Origin: Alphaproteobacteria bacterium
GTDB taxonomy: Bacteria; Pseudomonadota; Alphaproteobacteria; Rhodospirillales; Casp-alpha2
Direction of reading: 5' to 3'
DNA length: 64,000 nucleotides
Assembly: GCA_014382345.1 (NCBI GenBank)
Contig: JACNJX010000106.1
Coordinates: 62,001 to 126,000, forward strand
Shown: positions 28,941-36,548 of the stretch, one piece after another
Numbering within the stretch: the stretch's first letter is position 1
Layout: the number at the start of each line of letters is the position of its first letter
Program-made: the position numbers and the translations under genes
The notes under the pieces: generated by a model
Told to the model about the DNA's origin: nothing
What the model saw: only the letters and a program-made list of their open reading frames with translations
The model's database searches: none

Positions 28941-29228
28941 ATGAGCGAGCGAACTTTCGGCGGGCACAGCCTGGCGGAAATAAAAAAACTCAGGAACAAC
29001 CCCGCCGACGGGGCGAATTTCTATATGGCGCTGCGTGATGCGGCGCCGGACCTTTTTCAACTGGCCGAAGATTTCGAAATGCTGGAAATGTTCGTCCAAA
29101 CGCTTGTTGATAAAATCGAAGCCGCCGCGAACGGAGAGGCCGCGGACACCCCGCGCGAGGACATCCTCCAAGGCCTGAAGGAAACCCTAGATGACCCCGA
29201 AATCCGGAAAATCATCGCCTCGCGCTGA
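28941..29228 (+). CDS. Small hypothetical protein
   Basis: A 95-residue, acidic, mainly helical protein beginning MSERTFGGHSLAEIKKLRNN; no motif or family recognised. The middle DLFQLAEDFEMLEMFVQTLVDKIEAAA looks like an amphipathic helix. I chose ATG 28941. The frame stays open to 28776, but that extension would cover the inverted repeat and looks noncoding. Diverges from the MarR gene and precedes tRNA-Gln. Confidence 0.55.
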   Translation: MSERTFGGHSLAEIKKLRNNPADGANFYMALRDAAPDLFQLAEDFEMLEMFVQTLVDKIEAAANGEAADTPREDILQGLKETLDDPEIRKIIASR

Positions 29229-29325
29229 CGCCCGTTCCTCACACGTCCTCCTTCCCTCCCAGCCGTTACCCCGCCCTTGCAGGCTGGGCCGTTTGAGCAT
29301 AAGTTTGCGCCCGGTCACATACCGG

Positions 29326-29402
29326 TGGGGCGTAGCCAAGTGGTCTAAGGCACCGGCTTTTGATGCCGGCATTCGTAGGTTCGAATCCTACCGCCCCAGC
29401 CA
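29326..29402 (+). tRNA. tRNA-Gln (UUG)
   Basis: Starts TGGGGCG, pairing with CGCCCCA, followed by discriminator G and an encoded CCA. The anticodon stem CCGGC/GCCGG encloses loop TTTTGAT, giving anticodon TTG. GTTCGAATC is the T-loop. A typical glutamine tRNA. No integrase gene or second attachment-like copy is visible nearby. Confidence 0.95.
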
Positions 29403-29712
29403 GTAAACAAGGTCCCATCGGGGCCTTTTTTATTGGTTGTCAGTTCCATTTCAAAATGGCAATTCATACTTCCTAGTGTCAATTTTCCAACTGACGATGT
29501 CACAAGGTCGGTCTACCCCTTTGAAATTGTGGCGAGGCTTTGAAAGCGCTGCGCGATTACGCAGCGGGGATGTAACAGGGTATTTTGGCTGGAAAGTGGA
29601 CGTAATTCATGGTGTAGCTTTACGGGTATGGCGGCACGTAGCACCTAAACTTTTTGGCATTGATGCCCTTTCGTGGGCTTTTAACAACGAATTCATTCAT
29701 TAGGGGCGTTCC
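29403..29712. other. Intergenic region between tRNA-Gln and mmsA
   Basis: 310 bases holding the tRNA terminator at its left end. A frame of 88 codons at 29437-29703 has no recognisable domain and poor coding character, and I reject it as a gene. No hairpin or consensus promoter stands out in the rest. The mmsA promoter is presumably here. Confidence 0.6.
29409..29431 (+). terminator. Terminator after tRNA-Gln
   Basis: AAGGTCCC (29409-29416) pairs with GGGGCCTT (29420-29427), including one G-U pair, then a TTTTATT tract. Confidence 0.8.
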
Positions 29713-31218
29713 ATGACCCAGACCCTTTCTCACTTCATTAACGGCCAGGCAAGTGCGGAAACATCCGGGCGCACGGCGGACGTGTTCAACCCGGCGACCG
29801 GCGAGATCGACGCCAAGGTGCCGTTGGCCGACGCCGATGAGACCCGTGCGGCCATCGCGGCGGCAGGCGCTGCGTTCCCGGCGTGGGCTGCTACACCACC
29901 GGCCAAGCGTGCACAGGTGATGTTCAAGTTCCGCGATCTGATCGTGCAGCACATGGACGAGCTGGCTGAGCTGGTGTCCCGCCAACATGGCAAAACCCTG
30001 CCGGACGCCAAGGGTGAAGTCACGCGGGGGCTTGAAGTGGTCGAGTTCGCTTGCGGCATCCCGCAAATGCTGAAGGGCGAAATGAGTGAACAGGCGGCCG
30101 CCGACGTTGACACCTACTCCCTGCGCCAGCCACTGGGCGTGGTGGCCGGCATTACGCCGTTCAATTTCCCGGCCATGGTGCCGATGTGGATGTTCCCGGT
30201 GGCCCTGGCGTGCGGCAATACATTTGTTCTCAAACCTTCCGAGCGCGACCCCGGCTCGACGATCCGTCTGATCGAATTGCTGCACGAAGCGGGCCTGCCG
30301 GACGGCGTGCTGAACCTGGTCAACGGCGACAAGGAAGCGGTCGACGTTCTGCTCACCGATGAGCGCGTCAAGGGCATTAGTTTCGTCGGCTCGACGGCGG
30401 TGGGCAAATACATCTATGCCACCGGCTGCGCCAACGGCAAACGGGTGCAGGCGCTGTGCGGGGCAAAGAACCACATGGTGGTGATGCCGGATGCGGACAT
30501 GGACCAGACCGTGGACGCCCTGATGGGGGCGGCCTATGGGTCGGCCGGCGAACGCTGCATGGCGATTTCGGTGGCCGTGGTTGTTGGCGAGGAGACCGGC
30601 GACGAACTGATCAAACGGGTGGCGCCCAAGGTGCGGGCCCTGAAGGTGGCTCCGTTCACCGACCCCGAGGCCGAGATGGGCCCCATCGTGACGGCGGATG
30701 CAAAGGCGCGTATCGAAGGCTACATTGATGCCGGTGCCAAAGCAGGCGCGGAGTTGGTGGTCGACGGGCGCGGCCTGACGTTGCAGGGCTACGAGAATGG
30801 TTATTTTTTGGGGGGAAGCCTGTTCGACAAGGTAACTCCGGACATGAGCATCTACACCGACGAGATATTCGGCCCCGTGCTTTGCGTGGTGCGCGCGCCG
30901 GACTACGAGCGCGCGCTCAAGCTCGTCAACGACCATGAATACGGCAACGGCACGGCCATCTTTACCCGCGATGGCGATGCCGCGCGTCATTTCGTCAGCA
31001 ACGTGCAGGCGGGTATGGTCGGCGTCAATGTGCCGATTCCGGTGCCGGTGGCGTACCACAGCTTCGGCGGCTGGAAAAATTCCCTGTTCGGCGACCACCA
31101 TGTTCATGGTCCCGAAGGCGTTCGTTTTTACACCAAACTGAAAACCACCACCGCGCGCTGGCCGTCCGGTATCAAGGATGGCGCACAGTTCCATTTCAAG
31201 TCCGGCGCCGAACACTAG
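29713..31218 (+). CDS. mmsA: CoA-acylating methylmalonate-semialdehyde dehydrogenase
   Basis: Converts methylmalonate semialdehyde or malonate semialdehyde to propionyl-CoA or acetyl-CoA with NAD, in valine, thymine and beta-alanine breakdown. 501 residues, aldehyde dehydrogenase fold: GVVAGITPFNFPAMVPMWM, VLKPSERDPG, GISFVGSTAVGKYIY and the catalytic Cys in YGSAGERCMAISVAV (C replaced context typical of MmsA), ending in SGWKN-like FGGWKNSLFGDHHVHG. The GERCMA and HGPEGV features favour the CoA-dependent branch. It appears monocistronic. Confidence 0.95.
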   Translation: MTQTLSHFINGQASAETSGRTADVFNPATGEIDAKVPLADADETRAAIAAAGAAFPAWAATPPAKRAQVMFKFRDLIVQHMDELAELVSRQHGKTLPDAKGEVTRGLEVVEFACGIPQMLKGEMSEQAAADVDTYSLRQPLGVVAGITPFNFPAMVPMWMFPVALACGNTFVLKPSERDPGSTIRLIELLHEAGLPDGVLNLVNGDKEAVDVLLTDERVKGISFVGSTAVGKYIYATGCANGKRVQALCGAKNHMVVMPDADMDQTVDALMGAAYGSAGERCMAISVAVVVGEETGDELIKRVAPKVRALKVAPFTDPEAEMGPIVTADAKARIEGYIDAGAKAGAELVVDGRGLTLQGYENGYFLGGSLFDKVTPDMSIYTDEIFGPVLCVVRAPDYERALKLVNDHEYGNGTAIFTRDGDAARHFVSNVQAGMVGVNVPIPVPVAYHSFGGWKNSLFGDHHVHGPEGVRFYTKLKTTTARWPSGIKDGAQFHFKSGAEH

Positions 31219-31332
31219 AACGGGGTTTAGAAAATCGTTTCCGCAGAAGTCGCTGACTATAACGCAGCCCCCCTTGGTTGACGGTGGGTTTCAGGGCGAA
31301 ACCGTCCTCAAACATTCAAAAAACTGAAAGTA

Positions 31333-31346
31333 TTGACCTTAATCAA
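31333..31346 (+). promoter_or_regulatory. FNR/FixK-type binding site
   Basis: TTGACCTTAATCAA fits the FNR/FixK half-site pattern TTGA-N6-TCAA and differs from the E. coli FNR consensus TTGAT-N4-ATCAA at one base. It lies about 86 bp upstream of the ATG at 31432. If centred near -41.5, transcription would start around 31381. This predicts low-oxygen activation of the three redox genes that follow. Confidence 0.7.
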
Positions 31347-31431
31347 GGCCAAAAACCGATTTCAGTGGCAGAACTAGCCGGTGATCTTACATAATTATCA
31401 TTCGTATTTACCGTGAATGTTGAGGGTGGGT

Positions 31432-32505
31432 ATGTTCATGAAATCGTGTTTTTCAAAACCCCTTTTATCCTTTCTTGGCTCCCTTCTTGTCGTTGCCGGA
31501 CTTGCCTGGGCGGCCATGGCCGTTGACGTTGTTTTCTCCGGTGACGCCCTGGCCCAAACCCGTGGCGCCGTTCCCGGCAACGTGCAGGGCAGCGCCAACG
31601 ACTCCGATATGTGGCGCCGGTTGCGCCGGGGCGAAGGCTTCGTTATCAGCGATCCGCGCACCGGCACCGTGGTCGCCATCCAGTCCAGCGGCGAGGAATG
31701 GCGCGCCTTCCGCAACGGGCCGCTATCGACCTACGGCGGCTGGCTGCTGGCGGTTTCCGCCCTGGCGATCGGCGCGTTCTATGTGCTGATGGGCCGACTT
31801 AACATCGACGGCGGGCCCACCGGCCGATGGCTGCCCCGGTTCACCAATGCCGAACGGGTGATCCACTGGTACGTGGCCGCGACCTTTATCATGCTCGCGG
31901 TATCGGGCCTGACCATTTTATTCGGCAAACAGGTGCTGATGCCGCTGATTGGGCAAAAGGCGTTCTCCGTTGTCGCCAGCGCCTTTCTGCAAGGTCATAA
32001 CCTGTTCGGACCGTTGTTCATTGTCGGCATCGTCGCCATGTTTATTATCTATCTCAAAGACAACTTCCTGAAGGCCGCCGACATCAAATGGCTGATGATG
32101 GGTGGGCTTTTCTCCAAGTCTCACCCGCCGTCCTGGAAATTTAACTTCGGCGAAAAAGCCTGGTTCTGGCTTGCCGTGATTACCGGGGCGATTCTCTCGG
32201 TCAGCGGTATTATTCTTGATTTTCCCAGTCTTTTGGGCGAACGCAGCCAATTGCAATTGGCCTTGCTGTTCCATGCCGGTGCCGCGGTGATCGTGATTGC
32301 CGCCGCCATCGCGCATATCTATCTCGGCACCATCGGCGTCGAAGGTGCGCTGGAAGGCATGACGGCGGGCCGCGTCGATGAAAACTGGGCCAAGCAACAT
32401 CACGACCTGTGGGCCGAAGAGGTGATGGCCGAACAGGCCACTACCGAAGATGGCCCTGCACACCCCCCTGCCAACGCAGGCCCCCAACCCGCACCCGGTG
32501 AATGA
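31432..32505 (+). CDS. Formate dehydrogenase gamma subunit-like cytochrome b
   Basis: A 357-residue membrane protein resembling the FdoI/FdnI cytochrome b556 subunit. An N-terminal signal-like helix (ending near DALAQ) is followed by a periplasmic segment, then about five helices. Heme-ligand histidines sit in ERVIHWYVA, LQGHNLFGP, LFHAGAAV and IAHIYLG, so both hemes can be bound. No catalytic (FdhA) or iron-sulfur (FdhB) subunit is adjacent. Instead it leads an operon with a NarI-like and an HdrD-like gene, 16 bp and 4 bp (overlap) apart. The start is ATG 31432 after GAGGGTGGG; 31417 and 31438 are alternatives. Confidence 0.83.
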   Translation: MFMKSCFSKPLLSFLGSLLVVAGLAWAAMAVDVVFSGDALAQTRGAVPGNVQGSANDSDMWRRLRRGEGFVISDPRTGTVVAIQSSGEEWRAFRNGPLSTYGGWLLAVSALAIGAFYVLMGRLNIDGGPTGRWLPRFTNAERVIHWYVAATFIMLAVSGLTILFGKQVLMPLIGQKAFSVVASAFLQGHNLFGPLFIVGIVAMFIIYLKDNFLKAADIKWLMMGGLFSKSHPPSWKFNFGEKAWFWLAVITGAILSVSGIILDFPSLLGERSQLQLALLFHAGAAVIVIAAAIAHIYLGTIGVEGALEGMTAGRVDENWAKQHHDLWAEEVMAEQATTEDGPAHPPANAGPQPAPGE

Positions 32506-32521
32506 AAGGGAGGCATGAACC

Positions 32522-33166
32522 ATGACGTTTCTTGAACTCACGGAAGGTCCCCTTTGGTACGCGGCGGCCACCATCTTTGTCGTTGGCGTCGTCTGGCAAA
32601 TCGTCGGGATTGTCTTGCTCGGCCGCAAACCCGACCGCAGCGTTCCGCGCGGGTCCGCCCTGGCCGGCGCCGTAAAAGCCAACGTTTTGCACCTTTGGCC
32701 GCACGGCGGGTTTTTCAACAAAACCGGTTTTCATCTGGTGGCCGGCTACATATTCCATATCGGCCTGTTCGTCCTGGTGCTGTTTGCCGCCCCGCACATT
32801 GTTTTCATTCAAGACCACATCACCGGTTTCGGCTGGGGGGCGTTGCCGCGCTGGGGTTTCGTGTTGGCCGCGGAGGCTGCCTTTTGCGGGTTGATCCTGT
32901 TGTGGGCCAGACGCATCGGCGACCCGGTCATCCGCCTGCTGTCCACCCAGGACGACCTTGCCGGTCTTTGGTTGACCTTCATCGTCATGTTGACGGGGTG
33001 TCTGGCGCTTGGCGAAAGCATCGAGTTTCTGCGGGCCCTGCATATGCTCACCGTCGATATCTGGCTGATCTATTTCCCCTTCAGCCGCCTCATGCACGGG
33101 TTCACTTTTGTCTTTAGCCGCGGCTACATGGGCGCCACGTTTGGGCGCCGGGGAGTGACGCCATGA
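32522..33166 (+). CDS. NarI/DsrM-like cytochrome b subunit
   Basis: A 214-residue integral membrane protein with about five helices, like the respiratory nitrate reductase gamma or DsrM/HmeC subunits. Candidate heme histidines are in LHLWPHGGFF, GFHLVAGYIFHIG and LRALHMLTVDIWLIYFPFSRLMHG. It should exchange electrons between quinone and a cytoplasmic subunit; here the adjacent partner is an HdrD-like protein. The SD (GGGAGG) sits 8 bases upstream of the ATG, and the stop overlaps the next start (ATGA). Confidence 0.84.
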   Translation: MTFLELTEGPLWYAAATIFVVGVVWQIVGIVLLGRKPDRSVPRGSALAGAVKANVLHLWPHGGFFNKTGFHLVAGYIFHIGLFVLVLFAAPHIVFIQDHITGFGWGALPRWGFVLAAEAAFCGLILLWARRIGDPVIRLLSTQDDLAGLWLTFIVMLTGCLALGESIEFLRALHMLTVDIWLIYFPFSRLMHGFTFVFSRGYMGATFGRRGVTP

Positions 33167-34446
33167 CCGACATCGCCAAAGCCACAGACGTCTTTATGAA
33201 CAAGATCGACGCCCAGGTCGCCGCCCATCTCGACGCCTGCGTCCGTTGCGGGCAATGTTCCGAGGCGTGCCATTTCTATCAGGTGACGGGAGATCCCAAA
33301 TACACCCCCGTTTATAAACTGAAACCCCTGGAAACGGTCTATCAACGATACAAAGCCCCGTTGTCCGGGATCAAGCGGATGCTGGGCTTAGCCCCACCGG
33401 AGCTGACGGCAAGCGATCTCGAGGACTGGGCCGAATTGGTCTACGACGCCTGCACCTTGTGCGGCCTTTGCACCGTCGTCTGCCCCATGGGCATCGACAT
33501 CGCCTCTATGGTGCGAAAAGTGCGCGAAGGCTTTTCCGCTGCCGGACTGGTGCCCGAAGGCCTGACCGGCGCCGCCCAACGGGCCATCGAGATCGGCAGC
33601 CCGCTCGGCATCAAGCCCCAGACGCTCGAAAAAATTATTGCCGAACAAGCGGAAGAGGTCGGCATCCCCATCGAACTCAACAAAGTGGGCGTCGACTACC
33701 TTGTCATTCTGTCCGCGATGGAGGTTCTCAACTTCTATGAAGTCATCGGCGCGCTGGCGCGTCTGTTCAAGAAAGCCGGCGTGACCTGGACCATTTCCAC
33801 CGACGCCTACGAAGCCACCAACGTCGGCATCCAGATGGGCAACCTGGAAATTGCCGGAACCCTGGTCGGGCGGATCGTCGATGCGGCGGAAAAGCTAAAG
33901 GTCAAATACGTCATCAGCCCGGAATGCGGCCACGCCTATTCAGCCCTGAAATGGGAAGGCCCCAACCTGTTGGGCCGGGATTACGATTTCGAGGTCATCC
34001 ATATTCTTGAACTGATGGACAAGCTGCGCCGCGAGGGCCGCATCACCTTCAAGGGCAAGGACGACCGGAAACTGACCTACCACGACCCCTGCCAGATCGT
34101 CCGGCGCGGCGGCATCGTCCGCGAGCCCCGCGACCTGCTGGGGCAGGTGGCGTCCAACTTCGTCGAAATGAAAGACTGCGGCGTCTACAACATTTGTTGC
34201 GGCGGCGGCGGCGGTGTCAGCGCCAACCCGCGCGCCGAAGACCTGCGGCTCAAAGCCTTCGCCGTTAAAAAGGCCCAGGTCGATGACCTTGGCGGGGTCG
34301 ATGCCCTGGTAACGTCGTGCGCCAATTGCCGCAACGTGCTGGAGGAAGGCATCGAACATTACGGCATGGACCTTCCGGTTATCGGACTGAGCGAACTGCT
34401 GGCGGACTACCTGGATGATGAGGGGGATGCAGCCAGCGCGACCTGA
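33163..34446 (+). CDS. HdrD/DsrK-like (Fe-S)-binding protein
   Basis: A 427-residue cytoplasmic iron-sulfur protein of the heterodisulfide reductase D / DsrK / GlpC group. Two 4Fe-4S motifs are CVRCGQCSEAC (C26-C36) and CTLCGLCTVVCP (C97-C107). The C-terminal half has VISPECGHAY, YHDPCQIVRRGG, NICCGGGGGVSA and SCANC, the CCG cysteine-rich domain. Such subunits reduce or form disulfides using quinone-linked cytochrome b partners. With the two preceding membrane genes it forms a plausible membrane-bound complex. The physiological substrate is not evident. Confidence 0.87.
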   Translation: MTDIAKATDVFMNKIDAQVAAHLDACVRCGQCSEACHFYQVTGDPKYTPVYKLKPLETVYQRYKAPLSGIKRMLGLAPPELTASDLEDWAELVYDACTLCGLCTVVCPMGIDIASMVRKVREGFSAAGLVPEGLTGAAQRAIEIGSPLGIKPQTLEKIIAEQAEEVGIPIELNKVGVDYLVILSAMEVLNFYEVIGALARLFKKAGVTWTISTDAYEATNVGIQMGNLEIAGTLVGRIVDAAEKLKVKYVISPECGHAYSALKWEGPNLLGRDYDFEVIHILELMDKLRREGRITFKGKDDRKLTYHDPCQIVRRGGIVREPRDLLGQVASNFVEMKDCGVYNICCGGGGGVSANPRAEDLRLKAFAVKKAQVDDLGGVDALVTSCANCRNVLEEGIEHYGMDLPVIGLSELLADYLDDEGDAASAT

Positions 34447-34525
34447 GCTCTGTTCCCGGGCCTCACGGCACTCCGTTTTCGACGATGAATCCTTTTCAAG
34501 GACTGGGCTGCGCGGTTTTTCGCTT

Positions 34526-34560
34526 TATAATTATCTATCTATCTATCTATTTATAGATTA
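34526..34560. repeat. AT-rich segment with TATAAT and a (TATC)4 microsatellite
   Basis: TATAAT at 34526-34531 is a perfect -10 hexamer (no convincing -35). It is followed by four TATC repeats plus TAT (34532-34550) and a small hairpin ATCTAT-TT-ATAGAT (34545-34558). The tract is about 110 bp upstream of the ATG at 34660. Tetranucleotide repeats can slip during replication and change promoter spacing; this is short and unproven. Confidence 0.5.
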
Positions 34561-34659
34561 ATAGATTGCGTTTTTAAAGGATTTCGCGTACTCTTTTTTT
34601 ATTCTGTCTTCATGGCGGCTTTGTCCATACCGCCACACAACGAGAGGAAGCCTTCGCGG

Positions 34660-35217
34660 ATGCCTCAATTGACCATATCCGAAGATGTGATGGAGCGTCT
34701 CAGGGCCGCGTGCCGGGACGGCGAAGCGGACGAAGCGCAAACCCTGCGCCGCCTGTTGGGTTGCCCGCCCGAACCTGCATCCGGGTCCGTGACCGCCCTT
34801 TCGGGCCCCACGGCCACGCATGGCGATTTCATCGACGCCACCTACGGCGTCCGCTTCCCGGAGGGGTTTCGCATTTTTCGCACCTACAAGGGGCACGCTT
34901 ACGCCGCCCGTGTCACTGGCGGACGCTGGGTTCTGGAAGGCGGCGGCCCGGCCGGGGCCTTTAACAGCCTCAACCGGCTAAGCCAGGCCGTGATCGACGG
35001 TAATGAAAACGCCTGGATGTTCTGGTTCTATCAAAACGCGGATGGTCAACGGCGCAGAATTTCCGAACTTCGCGACCCTGCCCTGGTGCAGCGCCGTCCC
35101 CGGCGAAACCTGCCCAGGGAAACCACCCTGGCGCCGATAGGTCAGGAGGCACCCATGGAACCACCTGAACCGGCCCCGCCCCTTGGGTCCGGCGGCAAAC
35201 CGTGGGAGCCCGCATGA
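34660..35217 (+). CDS. RAMA-domain protein
   Basis: A 185-residue protein. Residues about 1-40 form a small helical region (ISEDVMERLRAACRDGEADEAQTLRRLLG) resembling a DNA-binding N-terminus. The central part, GFRIFRTYKGHAYAARV...NSLNRLSQAVIDGNENAWMFWFY...ISELR, matches the RAMA (restriction enzyme and adenine methylase associated) domain layout, the same domain as in the C-terminus of the CcrM at 14392-15576. The tail is Pro-rich. The start is ATG 34660, with GAGAGGAAG about 10 bases upstream; a longer frame begins at 34612. Function unknown; methylated-DNA recognition is an inference. Confidence 0.68.
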   Translation: MPQLTISEDVMERLRAACRDGEADEAQTLRRLLGCPPEPASGSVTALSGPTATHGDFIDATYGVRFPEGFRIFRTYKGHAYAARVTGGRWVLEGGGPAGAFNSLNRLSQAVIDGNENAWMFWFYQNADGQRRRISELRDPALVQRRPRRNLPRETTLAPIGQEAPMEPPEPAPPLGSGGKPWEPA

Positions 35218-35222
35218 GCCGC

Positions 35223-35621
35223 CTAACCGTCTTCCGGTTTCAGCTTCAGAGACACCGAATTGATGCAGTACCGGAGTCCCGTCGGCGCCGGGCCGTCTTC
35301 GAAGACATGGCCGAGATGCGCGTCACAACGCGGGCACAGGACTTCCGTGCGGACCATGAACAGGGCGCGGTCGGATTTTTCCGCGACCGCGTCTTCGGTC
35401 ACAGGCTTCCAAAAACTGGGCCAGCCGGTTCCGGAATCAAACTTGGTGGTTGACGAAAACAATTCCTGCCCGCAACACACGCAGGAATAGACGCCGACGT
35501 CCTTGCAGTTCTCGTATTCTCCGGTGAACGGACGTTCCGTACCCTTCCGGCGACAGACGTCATATTGCTCAGGCGTCAACTGATCGAGCCAGTCCTCTTC
35601 CGACTTTTTAACTTTTTCCAT
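35223..35621 (-). CDS. msrB: Peptide-methionine (R)-S-oxide reductase
   Basis: Reduces methionine-R-sulfoxide in proteins. 132 residues, typical. Zinc ligands CVCC (C47, C50) and CPRC (C96, C99); catalytic Cys in RYCINSVSL (C119). [13 protein letters not shown] is the substrate-binding signature. The gene converges on the RAMA-domain gene (5-bp gap). Confidence 0.96.
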   Translation of the reverse strand: MEKVKKSEEDWLDQLTPEQYDVCRRKGTERPFTGEYENCKDVGVYSCVCCGQELFSSTTKFDSGTGWPSFWKPVTEDAVAEKSDRALFMVRTEVLCPRCDAHLGHVFEDGPAPTGLRYCINSVSLKLKPEDG

Positions 35622-35782
35622 GCTTTCCTACCCTGCCTCGGGTTGCCCTGTTGGTGTGTGGTTGGTGTCAGGTTTGACATATTTTGACATATATTGATGC
35701 ATCCTAGGACTTCAATGAAATACAAATAATCGTTACCTTGGGCGTACTTAACCGTGTATTTGACAGCGTACTGGATCGGTTC

Positions 35783-36376
35783 ATGGCCAAAACCCCTGGG
35801 AAAAAGATCAAAAAGCGTTCAACGCCCCCTCTTCGGAAACGTCCCGTCAAAAAGACGGCGACATCCTCCAAGCCGACGTTGCGCGGCCGCATGGCGGGAA
35901 TTCGCAAGAAACTGAACGGACTGAGGGAGCCCGGCAGCGCCGACCTGTTCGCAGCGACCCAGCAGCAACTGGATGCACTGGGCGATGAAATTGCCGCCGC
36001 CACCGATCGCATGATGACGGCTTGTGAAGCCATTCAGGACGCCGCCGACGGGATCGCGTCCAAAACCAAGGAACGCGGCACCAAGATGCGGCTGAAAAAA
36101 ATTGCCGCGGGCACCGGCGATATTTTCGAAGCCTGCTCGTTCCAGGACCTGACCGGCCAGCGTCTCGGCAAGATCACCCGCTCCGTCGCCGTCATCGAGG
36201 AAGGTATCGGGGAAATTACCATCCTGGCCGGAGCTAATATCTCCAAAAAAAGCAGGAAATCCAATAAGTCTCCCAAACACGCTATCGACCGTGTCGACGG
36301 CGGCATCGTCCTCGAAGGCCCACAGATCGACGGCCCCGCCGTATCGCAAGCCGATATCGACAAGCTGTTCGACTAG
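35783..36376 (+). CDS. CheZ-like phosphatase-family protein
   Basis: A 197-residue protein. A Lys-rich N-terminus is followed by a helical core; IFEACSFQDLTGQRLGKI matches the CheZ catalytic helix pattern (DFQDLTGQ in CheZ). The last residues, VSQADIDKLFD, resemble the SQxEIDxL docking motif of FliM/FliN and CheY-binding tails. It may dephosphorylate a CheY-like receiver; no chemotaxis gene is adjacent, although a lone receiver lies at 38809-39198. The start is uncertain: ATG 35783 or TTG 35738. 3' end borders a hairpin-repeat array. Confidence 0.72.
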   Translation: MAKTPGKKIKKRSTPPLRKRPVKKTATSSKPTLRGRMAGIRKKLNGLREPGSADLFAATQQQLDALGDEIAAATDRMMTACEAIQDAADGIASKTKERGTKMRLKKIAAGTGDIFEACSFQDLTGQRLGKITRSVAVIEEGIGEITILAGANISKKSRKSNKSPKHAIDRVDGGIVLEGPQIDGPAVSQADIDKLFD

Positions 36377-36377
36377 A

Positions 36378-36524
36378 GCAAATCCCGAGCGGATGGAACA
36401 TCCGCGACGACGCATTTGCGGATAAAAAAAGCAAATCCCGAGCGGATGGAACATCCGCGACGACGCATTTGCGGATAAAAAAACAAATCCCGAGCGGATG
36501 GAACATTCGCGACGACGTATTTGC
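36378..36524. repeat. Three tandem copies of a 42-bp hairpin repeat
   Basis: Copies at 36378-36419, 36431-36472 and 36483-36524, spaced 52-53 bp. Each contains a stem GCGGATG-GAA-CATCCGC inside an outer GCAAAT...ATTTGC pairing; the third copy has small substitutions. The linkers end in A6-A7 runs, so read on the minus strand the two right-hand hairpins run into T tracts and may terminate the acyl-CoA dehydrogenase transcript. A fourth copy is at 39330-39372. REP-like element of unclear origin. Confidence 0.85.
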
Positions 36525-36548
36525 CTCTATAAGAAGCTCTCGCCCTGC

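Noticed and set aside
29326-29402. tRNA-Gln as an integration site of a genomic island
   Set aside because: No integrase, no direct-repeat copy of the tRNA end and housekeeping genes on both sides.
29437-29703. 88-codon frame between tRNA-Gln and mmsA
   Set aside because: No domain, no ribosome site and atypical composition; the position fits leader DNA of mmsA.
31432-34446. Complete formate dehydrogenase or nitrate reductase operon
   Set aside because: The cytochrome b-like genes resemble FdhI and NarI, but no molybdenum catalytic subunit, ferredoxin-like subunit or chaperone lies nearby, and the third gene is HdrD-like.
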